A DNA stretch of 13,779 nucleotides from JAABSP01 sp011390135 (GCA_011390135.1 JAABSZ010000105.1:1-13779), one strand, 5' to 3'. Numbered from the stretch's first letter, positions 6,291 through 13,779 are shown. A program made the numbers and translations. Notes: generated by a model from the letters alone, not told the origin.

Positions 6291-7931
6291 TCAGTCCTGT
6301 CGCCGATCCAGAATGGCAATATAATCCCGGATCGCACCCTTCAGCCCCTCGGTCTCCTCATCGATCCGGTCCGCGCATTCCCGGTTGGCCCAAAGGGCAT
6401 CCCGGATCACCCCAAGGACGCTGCCGATCGATTCGATCTGCCGGCCCTGTCGGGAGGCGTCCTTGAGAATGGTTTCAAAAACATCAGCCACACTTTGGCT
6501 GGTCTTTCGATTTTGCTCCATCTCCGCATTCAGCCTTTGCCCCATCTCCCCGATCCGAACCAGATCATCGTCTGCCTCCCGGAGAAATCTCTCGATCTCC
6601 CTTGTGGCCTCCCGCAGCCGTTTCAGCAACCCCTCCAGCTCCTGCACCCGGAACCGGAGATCATGCTCCCCCGGGGCCAAGAGTGCTGCCACATCGGCCA
6701 CCAGGGGCAGGAGTCCGTTGAAGAGGATCGTATCCTGCATCTGCGCTTTGATCTTCCGCACCTCCTGGAGAAAGCCCGCAATCCGGCCGATGTTCTCCTG
6801 GAATCGCCCACCCCCTTCGGTGATCTCCGACAGAGCCCCGGCCAGTTTCCCATCGATATCGGCTTTTGCCCTTTCAACGGTATCTATCATCCGTCCATAG
6901 GATTCAGAGATGATTTCAAGACCTTCGTCGGCCTCTGCCATTTCCGAAATCCGGCTCTCCAGGACCTGCCGCTCCGCGAAGATGGTCTCCTGATTCGCGT
7001 CCACAGCCGCTTTTACCCCCTCCACATTGATCCGCTGGTTGTCCAAAGAGATCTTCTTGTTCAGCCGATAGGGCCCCCGGACCCCCATGCGCGTGGAGAG
7101 AATATGATCCAGGTTGGAGAGAAAGGCTTTCACATCCACCTCTTTGGATCGGATGGAGCGGTACCGTCTCTTGCTCTCTTTGGTGTAGGCCCCCACGCTT
7201 CTGACCCTGGCCCGGATCTCCTGAAGCCGCTTTTCCGGTGTCACCGCGTCGGCAACGATATCGCTGGAAAGTGAGACGATCGCCTCAGCAGTCTTCCGGA
7301 AATCCGCGACCGAGGCATCGAATCCCGAGAAAAGCGAACCGGCCCTCTCCATCGCGCGATGGATCTCATCTGTCTTTTCAAGCATCTCTTTGATATGGTC
7401 TGCAGTATCCTTGGAGCCTCTTCTTGCGGCTTCCGCGACCGCTGCAAAGATCTGCCCGCTCTCTCCGGTGCGGCCTGCATTGACGATGGCATTGAGAGAG
7501 GAGATCTTGGTCTGGAACCCGAGTTCAAAGAGCCGGCGCTGGATATTCTCCAGATGCTCGATCCGCTCCGCCATGTGGCCCGTCTTCTCCCGGATGCCGG
7601 AGATCAGCCCATCCATCCGGTCCAGGCTCTCGGTCCATTCGATCCGGATGTTCTGGGTGCAGGAGATGTTCTCCTTCAGGGCATCTGTTGTGCTTTCGAG
7701 TTCATCAGATGCCGCATAGAGGGTTTCGTTCTGATCTTCGGCATTCTCATAGCCGTTCCGGGTCACATGAAGGGTTCGCTGTAAGGAAGCCGCAATCTTG
7801 TCCGCAAGAGACCTTGCCCCCAGAAGGGCCTTTTTCCGCTGAAAGATCTCCGGCAGCTCAACCAACATTCGATGGCAGCCGATTCTGATGCGCTTGTCCG
7901 TCTGCAGGTAGGACATCTGGAAAAGAGGCAT
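6291..7931 (-). CDS. Cytoplasmic coiled-coil protein with degenerate chemoreceptor signalling hairpin
   Basis: This 546-residue, almost wholly alpha-helical protein has no signal peptide or membrane segment. Residues about 137-180 (core FQTKISSLNAIVNAG, then GESGQIFAAVAEAAR) align with the tip of methyl-accepting chemotaxis proteins, where the consensus is QTNLLALNAAIEAARAGE-GRGFAVVA-EVR. Most landmark positions are kept but several are changed, so CheA/CheW binding is uncertain. The rest is heptad-rich coiled coil with many Glu, Arg and Lys. No PAS, globin or other sensor domain is evident, and no che genes are nearby. It may be a soluble MCP-like signal integrator or a protein that has lost chemotaxis coupling. 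The ATG at 7931 lacks a strong ribosome binding site; a second ATG five codons in is possible. Confidence 0.75.
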   Translation of the reverse strand: MPLFQMSYLQTDKRIRIGCHRMLVELPEIFQRKKALLGARSLADKIAASLQRTLHVTRNGYENAEDQNETLYAASDELESTTDALKENISCTQNIRIEWTESLDRMDGLISGIREKTGHMAERIEHLENIQRRLFELGFQTKISSLNAIVNAGRTGESGQIFAAVAEAARRGSKDTADHIKEMLEKTDEIHRAMERAGSLFSGFDASVADFRKTAEAIVSLSSDIVADAVTPEKRLQEIRARVRSVGAYTKESKRRYRSIRSKEVDVKAFLSNLDHILSTRMGVRGPYRLNKKISLDNQRINVEGVKAAVDANQETIFAERQVLESRISEMAEADEGLEIISESYGRMIDTVERAKADIDGKLAGALSEITEGGGRFQENIGRIAGFLQEVRKIKAQMQDTILFNGLLPLVADVAALLAPGEHDLRFRVQELEGLLKRLREATREIERFLREADDDLVRIGEMGQRLNAEMEQNRKTSQSVADVFETILKDASRQGRQIESIGSVLGVIRDALWANRECADRIDEETEGLKGAIRDYIAILDRRQD

Positions 7932-8027
7932 GGCTCAACTTTCAAAGATGGTTTTCGATTTCAAAGGATTTATGGTCTGCTCGGCAAAGGGCCGCTTTTG
8001 CATCGGGGGACATCTGTTACCGTTGCC

Positions 8028-8057
8028 GTCATACAGCGCATCCGCGGCAATTGTCAA
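8028..8057 (-). promoter_or_regulatory. Possible sigma-70-type promoter for the MCP-like gene
   Basis: On the minus strand, TTGACA (8057-8052) and TATGAC (8033-8028) are separated by 18 bases. This would give a leader of about 90 bases. The -35 is perfect; the -10 matches 4 of 6. Confidence 0.35.
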
Positions 8058-8198
8058 TACCGGATGCTCTCCTTTGTCAATTTTGCCGCTGATGAGGCTG
8101 CCCTTTTCATGAACAGAGGGGGCAATCCAAAGCCTCTGAGGAGATTTTTTCTTGATGGAAAGAGAAAAAATGAGCTATCATTTAATTCAGCGCCCTTT

Positions 8199-8256
8199 TT
8201 TGTAAATTACAAATTGGTAAATCATAAAGAGGTTGAGGGCGTTAAAGATTTTAACG
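8199..8256. promoter_or_regulatory. Two palindromes upstream of the sigma-54 promoter
   Basis: TTTGTAA-A-TTACAAA (8199-8213) and CGTTAAA-GAT-TTTAACG (8240-8256) are perfect 7-bp inverted repeats. Their centres lie about 86 and 44 bases before the -24 element. This is where enhancer-binding proteins that activate sigma-54 holoenzyme usually bind. The two arms differ in sequence, so two regulators, or an activator and a bending protein, are possible. Confidence 0.45.
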
Positions 8257-8291
8257 AAGACCCCAAAGGGTTTTTCAGTACTTTGTAGATG

Positions 8292-8307
8292 TGGCACGAT
8301 TCTTGAA
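8292..8307 (+). promoter_or_regulatory. Sigma-54 (RpoN) -24/-12 promoter
   Basis: TGGCAC-GATTC-TTGAA matches the consensus TGGCAC-N5-TTGCA with the GG and the GC/GA dinucleotides correctly spaced; the one deviation is A for C in the -12 element. It points into the operon, about 100 bases before the first start codon. Expression should therefore need RpoN and an ATP-dependent activator, which is not encoded in this window. Confidence 0.7.
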
Positions 8308-8407
8308 TCTATTCCATTCGGAACCTGGTTTCCGCCAATCTTTTTGGAATAAGGGGGTCTGAGGGCCAAGGGCTCCGGTCTGCCAAAGCAATGTTGAGGA
8401 ATTGATT

Positions 8408-8440
8408 ATGGACTGTAATTCAGAAAGATTATCAGCATGA
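8408..8440 (+). CDS. Possible 10-codon leader peptide
   Basis: ATG with TGAGGA seven bases upstream encodes MDCNSERLSA. Its TGA overlaps the ATG of the next gene as ATGA. The next gene has only a weak ribosome binding site of its own, so the leader could load ribosomes by termination-reinitiation. It is too short to recognise and no attenuator hairpin is evident; the support is the ribosome binding site and the exact overlap. Confidence 0.5.
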   Translation: MDCNSERLSA

Positions 8441-8901
8441 GGGTCCGGCCGATTCCCCTTCTCTTCCTGGCCTGCCTCGTGCTCTTCCTTCAATCGCGCC
8501 TCTCGCCGGCCATTGCCCTTGACCATCCGCCTCTGGACGATCGGGTCGGGGATCAGGAAGCGGGCCAAATCCTGACCGTATCGATCCCTTATCGGCTCTT
8601 CACAGCATTGGCCACCTATTCGGAATGCTCGGAAAAGGAGAAATCCGGAGAAAATGTCGATGAAGAGATCCTTCCGGTGCTGCAGATCATCATCGATGAG
8701 CTGAACCGGCAGTATAAGGCTTTTTCCGGGTTTCAGGACCGATCGAAAGCGATTGATCCCGGAGCATTGCAGCGCCGGCTCGGCCGGCTCTCTAACCATA
8801 TCGAGAGTTTCAAAAAAGAGCTGACCTATCGCCGGAAAAATCTGGTACTCAAAGAACTGATGGAACGACAAAAAATGATGATCCAAGGAGGAGACCCATG
8901 A
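8437..8901 (+). CDS. Exported helical protein of unknown function
   Basis: This 154-residue protein has a clear Sec signal peptide (basic MRVR, hydrophobic core to about 19, PAIA before a likely cut after Ala27). The mature part is charged and predicted helical, ending in a Lys/Glu-rich stretch (HIESFKKELTYRRKN). I do not recognise a family. It is the first protein of the sigma-54 operon, and its TGA overlaps the next ATG (ATGA), so it is co-translated with the OmpA-like lipoprotein. A periplasmic partner or accessory sensor for that lipoprotein is the simplest inference. Confidence 0.8.
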   Translation: MRVRPIPLLFLACLVLFLQSRLSPAIALDHPPLDDRVGDQEAGQILTVSIPYRLFTALATYSECSEKEKSGENVDEEILPVLQIIIDELNRQYKAFSGFQDRSKAIDPGALQRRLGRLSNHIESFKKELTYRRKNLVLKELMERQKMMIQGGDP

Positions 8902-9761
8902 TGCGACGCTCAGACCGTAAGGGGAGATACTTTTTCCCGAAAACGGCAGCCCCGGTTGAAATTCTGCTGCTGCTGATCTTCCTGTTGGGCGGATGCACCG
9001 GAGCCCCTGTAAAACCCGATCCCGCGAATTCTGAAATCGAGGAACTTCGAACCGATGCCCAAATGGTCAAATCGCGGATAGAGGGGCTGACAACCCAAGA
9101 AAAAGAGACCGTCGGAACCAGATCCCTTCTGATGCTGGATCAAATTCTTGCCTATATGGACCAGGTTCAGAATGATCCGGATCGATTCGATTCGGAAACC
9201 ATAATGGATTTCAATCGAAAGATCCGCATCGTCAACGACAATATCGAGCGATTTCAGGACCCCTCCCTGCAGATGGAAATCTCCTTTCCCCGGGGCGCTT
9301 ACCAGGTTTCTGAACTCGAGGCCCCGGAGATGGCCCGGTTTCAGCAGATCTTTGAAAATATTCTGGCAACGATCATGGCGCTGAACCAACGGCTCCCGGA
9401 GCACCCTATCCGGATAACCCTGAAATCGACCGGCTACAGCGATGAATTGCCGATCCTCTCTCAATCCCTGGAAGAGATGATCTTGAAAAAGCTTCCTGTT
9501 GAAAAACGGGCTCATTCCAAAGAGGGGCTGCGGAAACAGTATAACCAGGTGCTCTCGGAGCTGCGCGCGATTGCGGTTTACGATTCCCTGCGGCAGGGAC
9601 TGGAGGGGATGATCACTACAAAACTTCCCATTGTATTTGACGGTATCGTTGCCGGTTTGGGGGAGGCTCTCCCGGTTCCGGAGCCGGAAGTTCCTTATCA
9701 GGTTATTGATGAACGAAGAAGGATATGCCGAATCCAAGCCTATATCGAAGTCGTGCCGTAA
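8898..9761 (+). CDS. Lipoprotein with divergent OmpA-like domain (YfiB-like)
   Basis: AAGGAGG seven bases before the ATG supports this start. The 287-residue product has a lipobox LGGC with Cys33 and is predicted to be an outer-membrane lipoprotein. After a helical linker (45-125), the C-terminal part follows the OmpA-like peptidoglycan-binding pattern. It has an opening strand (MEISFPRGAYQV), IRITLKSTGYSDE (180-183 matching GYTD), NQVLSELRAIAVYDSL (216-231 matching N-LS-RA-V-L), then GLGEALP and ERRRICRI. The two residues that bind diaminopimelate in OmpA correspond to Asp182 and Arg223. The loop between them is longer than usual by about 25 residues. With yfiR next door this is the likely counterpart of YfiB, which in Pseudomonas ties YfiR to the outer membrane. 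The domain call is by eye. Confidence 0.85.
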   Translation: MMRRSDRKGRYFFPKTAAPVEILLLLIFLLGGCTGAPVKPDPANSEIEELRTDAQMVKSRIEGLTTQEKETVGTRSLLMLDQILAYMDQVQNDPDRFDSETIMDFNRKIRIVNDNIERFQDPSLQMEISFPRGAYQVSELEAPEMARFQQIFENILATIMALNQRLPEHPIRITLKSTGYSDELPILSQSLEEMILKKLPVEKRAHSKEGLRKQYNQVLSELRAIAVYDSLRQGLEGMITTKLPIVFDGIVAGLGEALPVPEPEVPYQVIDERRRICRIQAYIEVVP

Positions 9762-10318
9762 GACCGCTGTTACGGCGGCTCTGCTGGCTCTACATCGGGG
9801 TTTTTCTGATTTCCCAGATGGCTGCGGCAGATCCCCCGGGCGATTATCGGGCTGAGATTCTGCACAATCTCTGCAAGTTCGTCACCTGGCCCGAATCGGC
9901 CTTTCAGGAAGGGGAGGGGATGAACATCCAACTGCTGCACGGGGATGAACACCTTTTGGACCTGATGGCTCTCAACGGCCGGAAACTGCACGGAAAGACC
10001 GTTACCATCCGCGCCCAGGTATGGGAAGAAGGTGCGGCCCCAGGACAGGTGCTCTTCATCAGCCGCGGTTTTGCTGCATCGGTTTCAAAGATTCTGCAGC
10101 GGCTCGGAAATCGCCCTGTCCTGACCATCAGCGATATCCCTGGATTTTCCCGGCAGGGGGGAATGATCGAGCTGATCTCTGCGGGTGAAACGGTTCGGTT
10201 TTCCATCAATCTGGGGGCTGCGCGGCGGGCCGGACTGATCATTCGGGCCCCGCTGCTGCAGATCGCGCAGGTCTTTGAGGGTCTGCCGCTCCCCAACGAA
10301 GAGAAGAGATCGCCATGA
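9725..10318 (+). CDS. yfiR: YfiR-family (DUF4154) periplasmic regulator
   Basis: This 197-residue protein has an N-terminal signal (RRLCWLYIGVFLISQMAAA, cut near 35) and the hallmarks of the YfiR/DUF4154 family: KFVTWPESAF (51-60), PVLTISDIPGFSRQGGMIEL (131-150), and a C-terminal F-IN-A--AGL-I--LL pattern (159-178). In Pseudomonas aeruginosa YfiR is periplasmic, inhibits the diguanylate cyclase YfiN and is released from it when YfiB sequesters it. Here the partner encoded next is a histidine kinase. The ATG lies inside the previous gene (37-base overlap) with AAGGA almost touching it, so translation is probably coupled. The next start overlaps the stop as ATGA. Confidence 0.9.
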   Translation: MPNPSLYRSRAVRPLLRRLCWLYIGVFLISQMAAADPPGDYRAEILHNLCKFVTWPESAFQEGEGMNIQLLHGDEHLLDLMALNGRKLHGKTVTIRAQVWEEGAAPGQVLFISRGFAASVSKILQRLGNRPVLTISDIPGFSRQGGMIELISAGETVRFSINLGAARRAGLIIRAPLLQIAQVFEGLPLPNEEKRSP

Positions 10319-11994
10319 ACCCCTTTGAGCGGATGTCCGTTGCCGACAAACTCAAATATATGATCATGGCGGTCTGCTGGATATCCCTGATCGGCGTCAC
10401 CCTCTGTTATATGGTCTCTGATTTTCTGATTCACCGCCGTTCCGAGGTGGAGCACCTCAAGGGGGTGGCCCGGATCCTGGGAACCAATGTATCGGCCGCG
10501 GTCGTCTTCCATGATCCGGTGACGGCAAAGAGCATGATGGCCGCACTGAAGAACGAGTCTGACATCCACTATTCGGCCCTCTATGACAGCGGGGGCAATT
10601 TCATTGCCGCGTTTGACAAAGGGGGAGCCGGGAGCCAATTCCAGAACGGTCTGCCCTCCTGGTTTTCCGCAAACGCAAAACCTCTGGAACCGGATTACCG
10701 GTTCCAGGGCAGTTTCATGGAATTCTTCTCCCCCATCTTCTATGACGGGGAATATATCGGATGCATCTATATCCGGTCGGGTCTGGACAGCTTCTATGCC
10801 CGGTTCCGGCGCAACGTCATCATCATGTCTGCTGTGCTGCTTCTGGCGCTTATAGGGGCATATGCGCTCTCCATGCGGCTCCAGGGGCTGATCTCCGGGC
10901 CCATTATCCTGCTCTCGGTGATCATGGGCCAAGTCTCCCGGGAGAAGAACTATTCCCTGCGGGCTCCGACCCGACCCCATGACGAGATCGGCCTGCTCAT
11001 GTCGGGCTTCAATCACATGCTCTCCCAGATCGAGGAGCGGGATCGGCGTCTTGCCCTGCACCAGGAGGAGCTGGAGACCCAGGTGGAGGAGCGGACTGCC
11101 GCGCTGCGCACAGCAAACTCGGTGCTTCAGGAGGCCCTGGAGATGGCCAACCATGCCCGGCAGACCGCGGAAGAGGCCAGTCTGGCCAAAGGGGTTGCCC
11201 TGCGGGAACTAAAAGAGACCCAGCTTCAACTGGTGCAGGCCGCGAAACTGGCCTCCATCGGGGAGCTGGCCGCGGGCGTTGCCCATGAATTGAACCAGCC
11301 CCTCATGGTGATCCGGGGCGTGGTGCAGGTGATCGGCCGGAGTATCCCCAAGGGGAGGATGACTCTGGAGATCGTGGGCCAACAGATGGAGACCCTGGAG
11401 AAGAACACCACCCGGATGATGCATATCATCGATCATCTGCGGACATTTTCCCGGCAGTCGCCCAGGAGCTTTAGCCGGGTCAATATCGAAGAGATTGTAA
11501 AAGAGGCCCTTTCCCTGACAAAACAGCAGCTCCGGAACCGGAACATCGAAGTCCAAACCCGGTTTTCCGAGAGTCTGCCCCTGATCCGGGGAAATCCCAA
11601 TCCGCTGGAGCAGGTCTTTTTGAATCTCATCACCAATGCCCGGGACGCGATCCAAGCCCGGGAATCGGAAAAGAGCCCTTTTCCGAAAAAGATCGCGGTG
11701 ACGGCCCGACCCGTCGGCGAAAAAGAAGAGTGGGTGGAAATCCGTTTCCAAGACAACGGTTGCGGGATCTCCCCGGCAATACAGGAGAAGATCTTCGACC
11801 CCTTCTTCACCACAAAGGAGGTGGGAAAGGGAACCGGATTGGGGCTTTCGATCTCCTACGGCATCATCCGGGATCATGGCGGAAAGATCGAAATCCTCGG
11901 TTCCTCTGAAGAAGGAACCACGATCCGAATTCTTCTTCCGGTGAGACCGGATCGACCCCTAAAAACCCGAAAAAAAGGCAACAGCAATGAATGA
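10315..11994 (+). CDS. Sensor histidine kinase: CHASE8-like, HAMP, HisKA, HATPase
   Basis: The 559-residue product has TM1 at 15-37, a periplasmic domain at about 40-165, TM2 at 168-188, HAMP at about 190-243, a coiled coil at 244-305, the phosphoacceptor motif AHELNQPL with His324, and an ATPase domain with N box NLITNARDA (437-445), G1 DNGCGI (480-485), FDPFFTTK (494-501) and G2 GTGLGLSI (506-513). The kinase type is close to NtrB/DctB-like proteins. The periplasmic part, with ARILGTNVSAAVVFHD and LYDSGGNFIAAF, resembles the CHASE8 sensor of YfiN-type cyclases. With YfiR and a YfiB-like lipoprotein upstream, the expected mode is YfiR repression of the periplasmic domain, relieved by envelope stress. 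There is no GGDEF domain. Its likely phosphoryl acceptor is the hybrid kinase whose start overlaps its stop by 8 bases. Confidence 0.95.
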   Translation: MNPFERMSVADKLKYMIMAVCWISLIGVTLCYMVSDFLIHRRSEVEHLKGVARILGTNVSAAVVFHDPVTAKSMMAALKNESDIHYSALYDSGGNFIAAFDKGGAGSQFQNGLPSWFSANAKPLEPDYRFQGSFMEFFSPIFYDGEYIGCIYIRSGLDSFYARFRRNVIIMSAVLLLALIGAYALSMRLQGLISGPIILLSVIMGQVSREKNYSLRAPTRPHDEIGLLMSGFNHMLSQIEERDRRLALHQEELETQVEERTAALRTANSVLQEALEMANHARQTAEEASLAKGVALRELKETQLQLVQAAKLASIGELAAGVAHELNQPLMVIRGVVQVIGRSIPKGRMTLEIVGQQMETLEKNTTRMMHIIDHLRTFSRQSPRSFSRVNIEEIVKEALSLTKQQLRNRNIEVQTRFSESLPLIRGNPNPLEQVFLNLITNARDAIQARESEKSPFPKKIAVTARPVGEKEEWVEIRFQDNGCGISPAIQEKIFDPFFTTKEVGKGTGLGLSISYGIIRDHGGKIEILGSSEEGTTIRILLPVRPDRPLKTRKKGNSNE

Positions 11995-13666
11995 AAGCAT
12001 ATTGATCGTCGATGACGAGCCCGATATCACCGATTTTCTCTCCTTTGTCTTTCAAGGAGAGGATTTGGATGTAACGACCGCGGGGAGCAGCCGGGAGGCC
12101 CTGGATCTTTTCCAAAAGCACCGGTTCGACCTGGTGCTGACAGACATCCGGATGCCTGTGATGGACGGGCTCGATATGGCCCGGAGGATTAAAGAGTATG
12201 ACGAGGATACCGAGATCATCTTCATCACGGGACATGCCACTGTGGAGCGAGCGGTGGACGCGTTGAAATCGATCGGCGCGAGCGACTTTTTCACCAAGCC
12301 CTTAAATGATGTGGAGCATCTGATCCTGTCGGTGAAGAATGCTCTGGAACGCCGCCGTCTCAAGGTCGGAAACCAGCGTCTGCTCCGGGAGCTGAGAACT
12401 CATCAGAACAGCCTGGAAGATCAGCTCTCCAACCGCACCGAGGCCCTGCACCGGGAAATCCAAAACCGGAAGGAGATGACTGTGGGGCTGCTCCGAGCCA
12501 AGGACGCGGCCGAGGCCGCCAGCCGGGCCAAGAGCGAATTTCTGGCCAACATGAGCCACGAAATCCGCACCCCAATGAACGCGATCGTCGGATTTGCCGA
12601 TCTTCTCAACGGTTTCGACCTGAATGCGGCCGCACAGGAGTATATCCGGGCGATCCGGATCAACAGCGCAAGTTTGCTGCGGCTCATCGACGATATCCTC
12701 GATCTGGCCCGGATCGAGACCGGCAAAATGGAGCTGATCCATGAACCGGTCGATCTCCGTGAGATCTTCAAGGAGATCGAACAGATCTATGGGGGGAAGG
12801 CCGAGGAAAAGGGGATCAGGCTGGAAATCAGCGTGGATGAAAATATTCCCGCGCGTCTGATGATGGATGCGGTCCGGGTGCGGCAGATTCTGGTGAACCT
12901 CGTTGGAAATGGTGTAAAGTTCACCGAGGCCGGTACTGTTCGAATCTCCGCGCAAAATGTCACCGAAGCCGGCCGCGATGAAAATACTCCTGAGAGGGTG
13001 GATCTGAAGCTTCTGGTTCAGGATACCGGGATCGGGATTTCCCAATCTTCCATTGGTTCGATTTTCGATATCTTTCAGCAGATCGACGGGTCAAGCACCC
13101 GAAGATACGAAGGAATCGGTCTGGGTCTGGCCATCGTGAAACGGCTGACGGAATTGATGAACGGAAAGGTCGTCCTGCTCAGCCAAGAGGGAGAGGGTAC
13201 GACATTTGAAATATTGCTGCCGAAAATCGCAGCCGATGATCCTTCAAAGCCCCAACTCTTGCGGTATTCTTCAGATGAAATGGCGATCCCGCCCCAGACC
13301 CGCATCCTGATCGTGGATGACATCGATTTCAACCGCAAGCTGTTGATCGCCCTGTTAAAAGATCAAACCTCTCATTTCATGGAGGCGGAAAACGGCAGGG
13401 AGGCTCTTGATCTTTCCCGGCAGCAGCAGCCCGATATCATCCTGATGGATATCCGCATGCCGGTGATGGACGGCTATGAGGCCGCAGAACAATTCAAGGC
13501 CGACAGCCTTCTTCGCACCATTCCGCTGATCGCGGTCTCTGCCTCGGCCATGAAATCGGACAGGGAGAGAATCGAAAAGGCCGGGTTCGACGCGTATCTT
13601 CCCAAGCCCCTGCAGAGGACTCTAGTGATTCGGAAGGTGGTTGAGCTGCTGGAGCGTAAATGGTAA
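11987..13666 (+). CDS. Hybrid response regulator/histidine kinase: REC-HisKA-HATPase-REC
   Basis: This 559-residue soluble protein has no membrane segment. REC1 (1-122) has acidic Asp9/Asp10, phosphoacceptor Asp53 in LTDIRMP, Thr81 and Lys104. A coiled coil leads to HisKA with MSHEIRTPMN (His191), then a HATPase with N box NLVGNGVKF (Asn308), G1 DTGIGI (346-351) and G2 GIGLGLAI (376-383). REC2 (438-559) has Asp444/Asp445, Asp488 in LMDIRMP, Ser518 and Lys540. All catalytic residues are present. The N-terminal REC should take phosphate from the upstream kinase and control this kinase; REC2 would pass it on through an Hpt protein not encoded here. No DNA-binding or enzymatic output domain exists, so the final target lies elsewhere. 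The start has AAGG nine bases upstream. Downstream (13667-13779) I see no gene and no clear terminator. Confidence 0.95.
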   Translation: MNESILIVDDEPDITDFLSFVFQGEDLDVTTAGSSREALDLFQKHRFDLVLTDIRMPVMDGLDMARRIKEYDEDTEIIFITGHATVERAVDALKSIGASDFFTKPLNDVEHLILSVKNALERRRLKVGNQRLLRELRTHQNSLEDQLSNRTEALHREIQNRKEMTVGLLRAKDAAEAASRAKSEFLANMSHEIRTPMNAIVGFADLLNGFDLNAAAQEYIRAIRINSASLLRLIDDILDLARIETGKMELIHEPVDLREIFKEIEQIYGGKAEEKGIRLEISVDENIPARLMMDAVRVRQILVNLVGNGVKFTEAGTVRISAQNVTEAGRDENTPERVDLKLLVQDTGIGISQSSIGSIFDIFQQIDGSSTRRYEGIGLGLAIVKRLTELMNGKVVLLSQEGEGTTFEILLPKIAADDPSKPQLLRYSSDEMAIPPQTRILIVDDIDFNRKLLIALLKDQTSHFMEAENGREALDLSRQQQPDIILMDIRMPVMDGYEAAEQFKADSLLRTIPLIAVSASAMKSDRERIEKAGFDAYLPKPLQRTLVIRKVVELLERKW

Positions 13667-13779
13667 ACCGGCAGGGCAGGGCAGCTTCATTTATAACCGT
13701 TTTTGCAAAGTCTCCAAAACCATGCTGCCTATTACAGACTTTCAAAGAATTCAATAGGTTGCAGGTTTTGTTACTGTCA

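Noticed and set aside
6279..7274. Plus-strand 331-codon frame opposite the MCP-like gene
   Set aside because: The minus-strand frame has the coherent coiled coil and MCP motif; this one is its complement and runs over the terminator.
8094..8150. Bulged hairpin (GAGGC-TGCCC with GGGCA and GCCTC) followed by a T run
   Set aside because: A 7-base bulge and long loop make it a weak structure, and no gene ends before it; not called a terminator.
8275..8886. Minus-strand 203-codon frame over the sigma-54 promoter and exported protein
   Set aside because: It lies opposite a gene with a clear signal peptide and operon overlaps; no family features.
9904..11154. Long minus-strand open frame (416 codons) opposite yfiR and the kinase
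   Set aside because: It is antisense to two well-supported genes, has low-complexity His/Pro/Gly-rich composition and no recognisable domain: a GC-rich shadow.
13668..13683. GGCAG repeated three times in tandem after the last gene
   Set aside because: Too short to be more than a chance microrepeat; no spacers or array.

Overview
The window looks like chromosomal DNA of a Gram-negative bacterium. It has lipoprotein signal peptides, a YfiR-family periplasmic protein, an OmpA-like lipoprotein, a sigma-54 promoter and a DUF3141 (PhaC-like) enzyme. Moderately high GC and this gene mix suggest Desulfobacterota or another proteobacterium, but nothing in the window fixes the phylum.

Left part (1-3829, all minus strand): an accessory, defence-like stretch. 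Read in transcription order from the right, it holds an unrecognised 60-residue ORF, a Phd/YefM-type antitoxin followed by only the first 26 codons of a PIN-type toxin, a lipoprotein tyrosine/dual-specificity phosphatase, and a large membrane-anchored NACHT NTPase. The NACHT gene runs off the left edge just inside a C-terminal formylglycine-generating-enzyme-like (FGE/SUMF1) domain. Its coding sequence is split. A 90-codon N-terminal ORF with the membrane anchor ends at TAG, and the NACHT body continues in exactly the -1 frame. At the junction are a C_CCA_AAA heptamer, a 5-nt spacer, a 12-bp hairpin and an upstream GGAGG, the layout of a programmed -1 ribosomal frameshift. A simple one-base deletion remains possible. 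The 60-residue ORF and the NACHT gene share an imperfect leader repeat of about 77-80 bp ending at their ribosome binding sites.

Middle (4042-7931): a plus-strand DUF3141 gene and a minus-strand cytoplasmic coiled-coil protein with a degenerate chemoreceptor signalling hairpin converge on a shared hairpin terminator.

Right part (8199-13666, plus strand): a compact operon behind a good sigma-54 promoter and two upstream palindromes. A possible 10-codon leader peptide is followed by an exported helical protein, a divergent OmpA-like lipoprotein, a YfiR-family periplasmic protein, a sensor histidine kinase with a CHASE8-like periplasmic domain and HAMP, and a REC-HisKA-HATPase-REC hybrid kinase. 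All starts overlap the preceding stop. The layout parallels YfiB-YfiR-YfiN, but the diguanylate cyclase output is replaced by a histidine kinase and phosphorelay. I infer an envelope-sensing system rewired from c-di-GMP to phosphotransfer.
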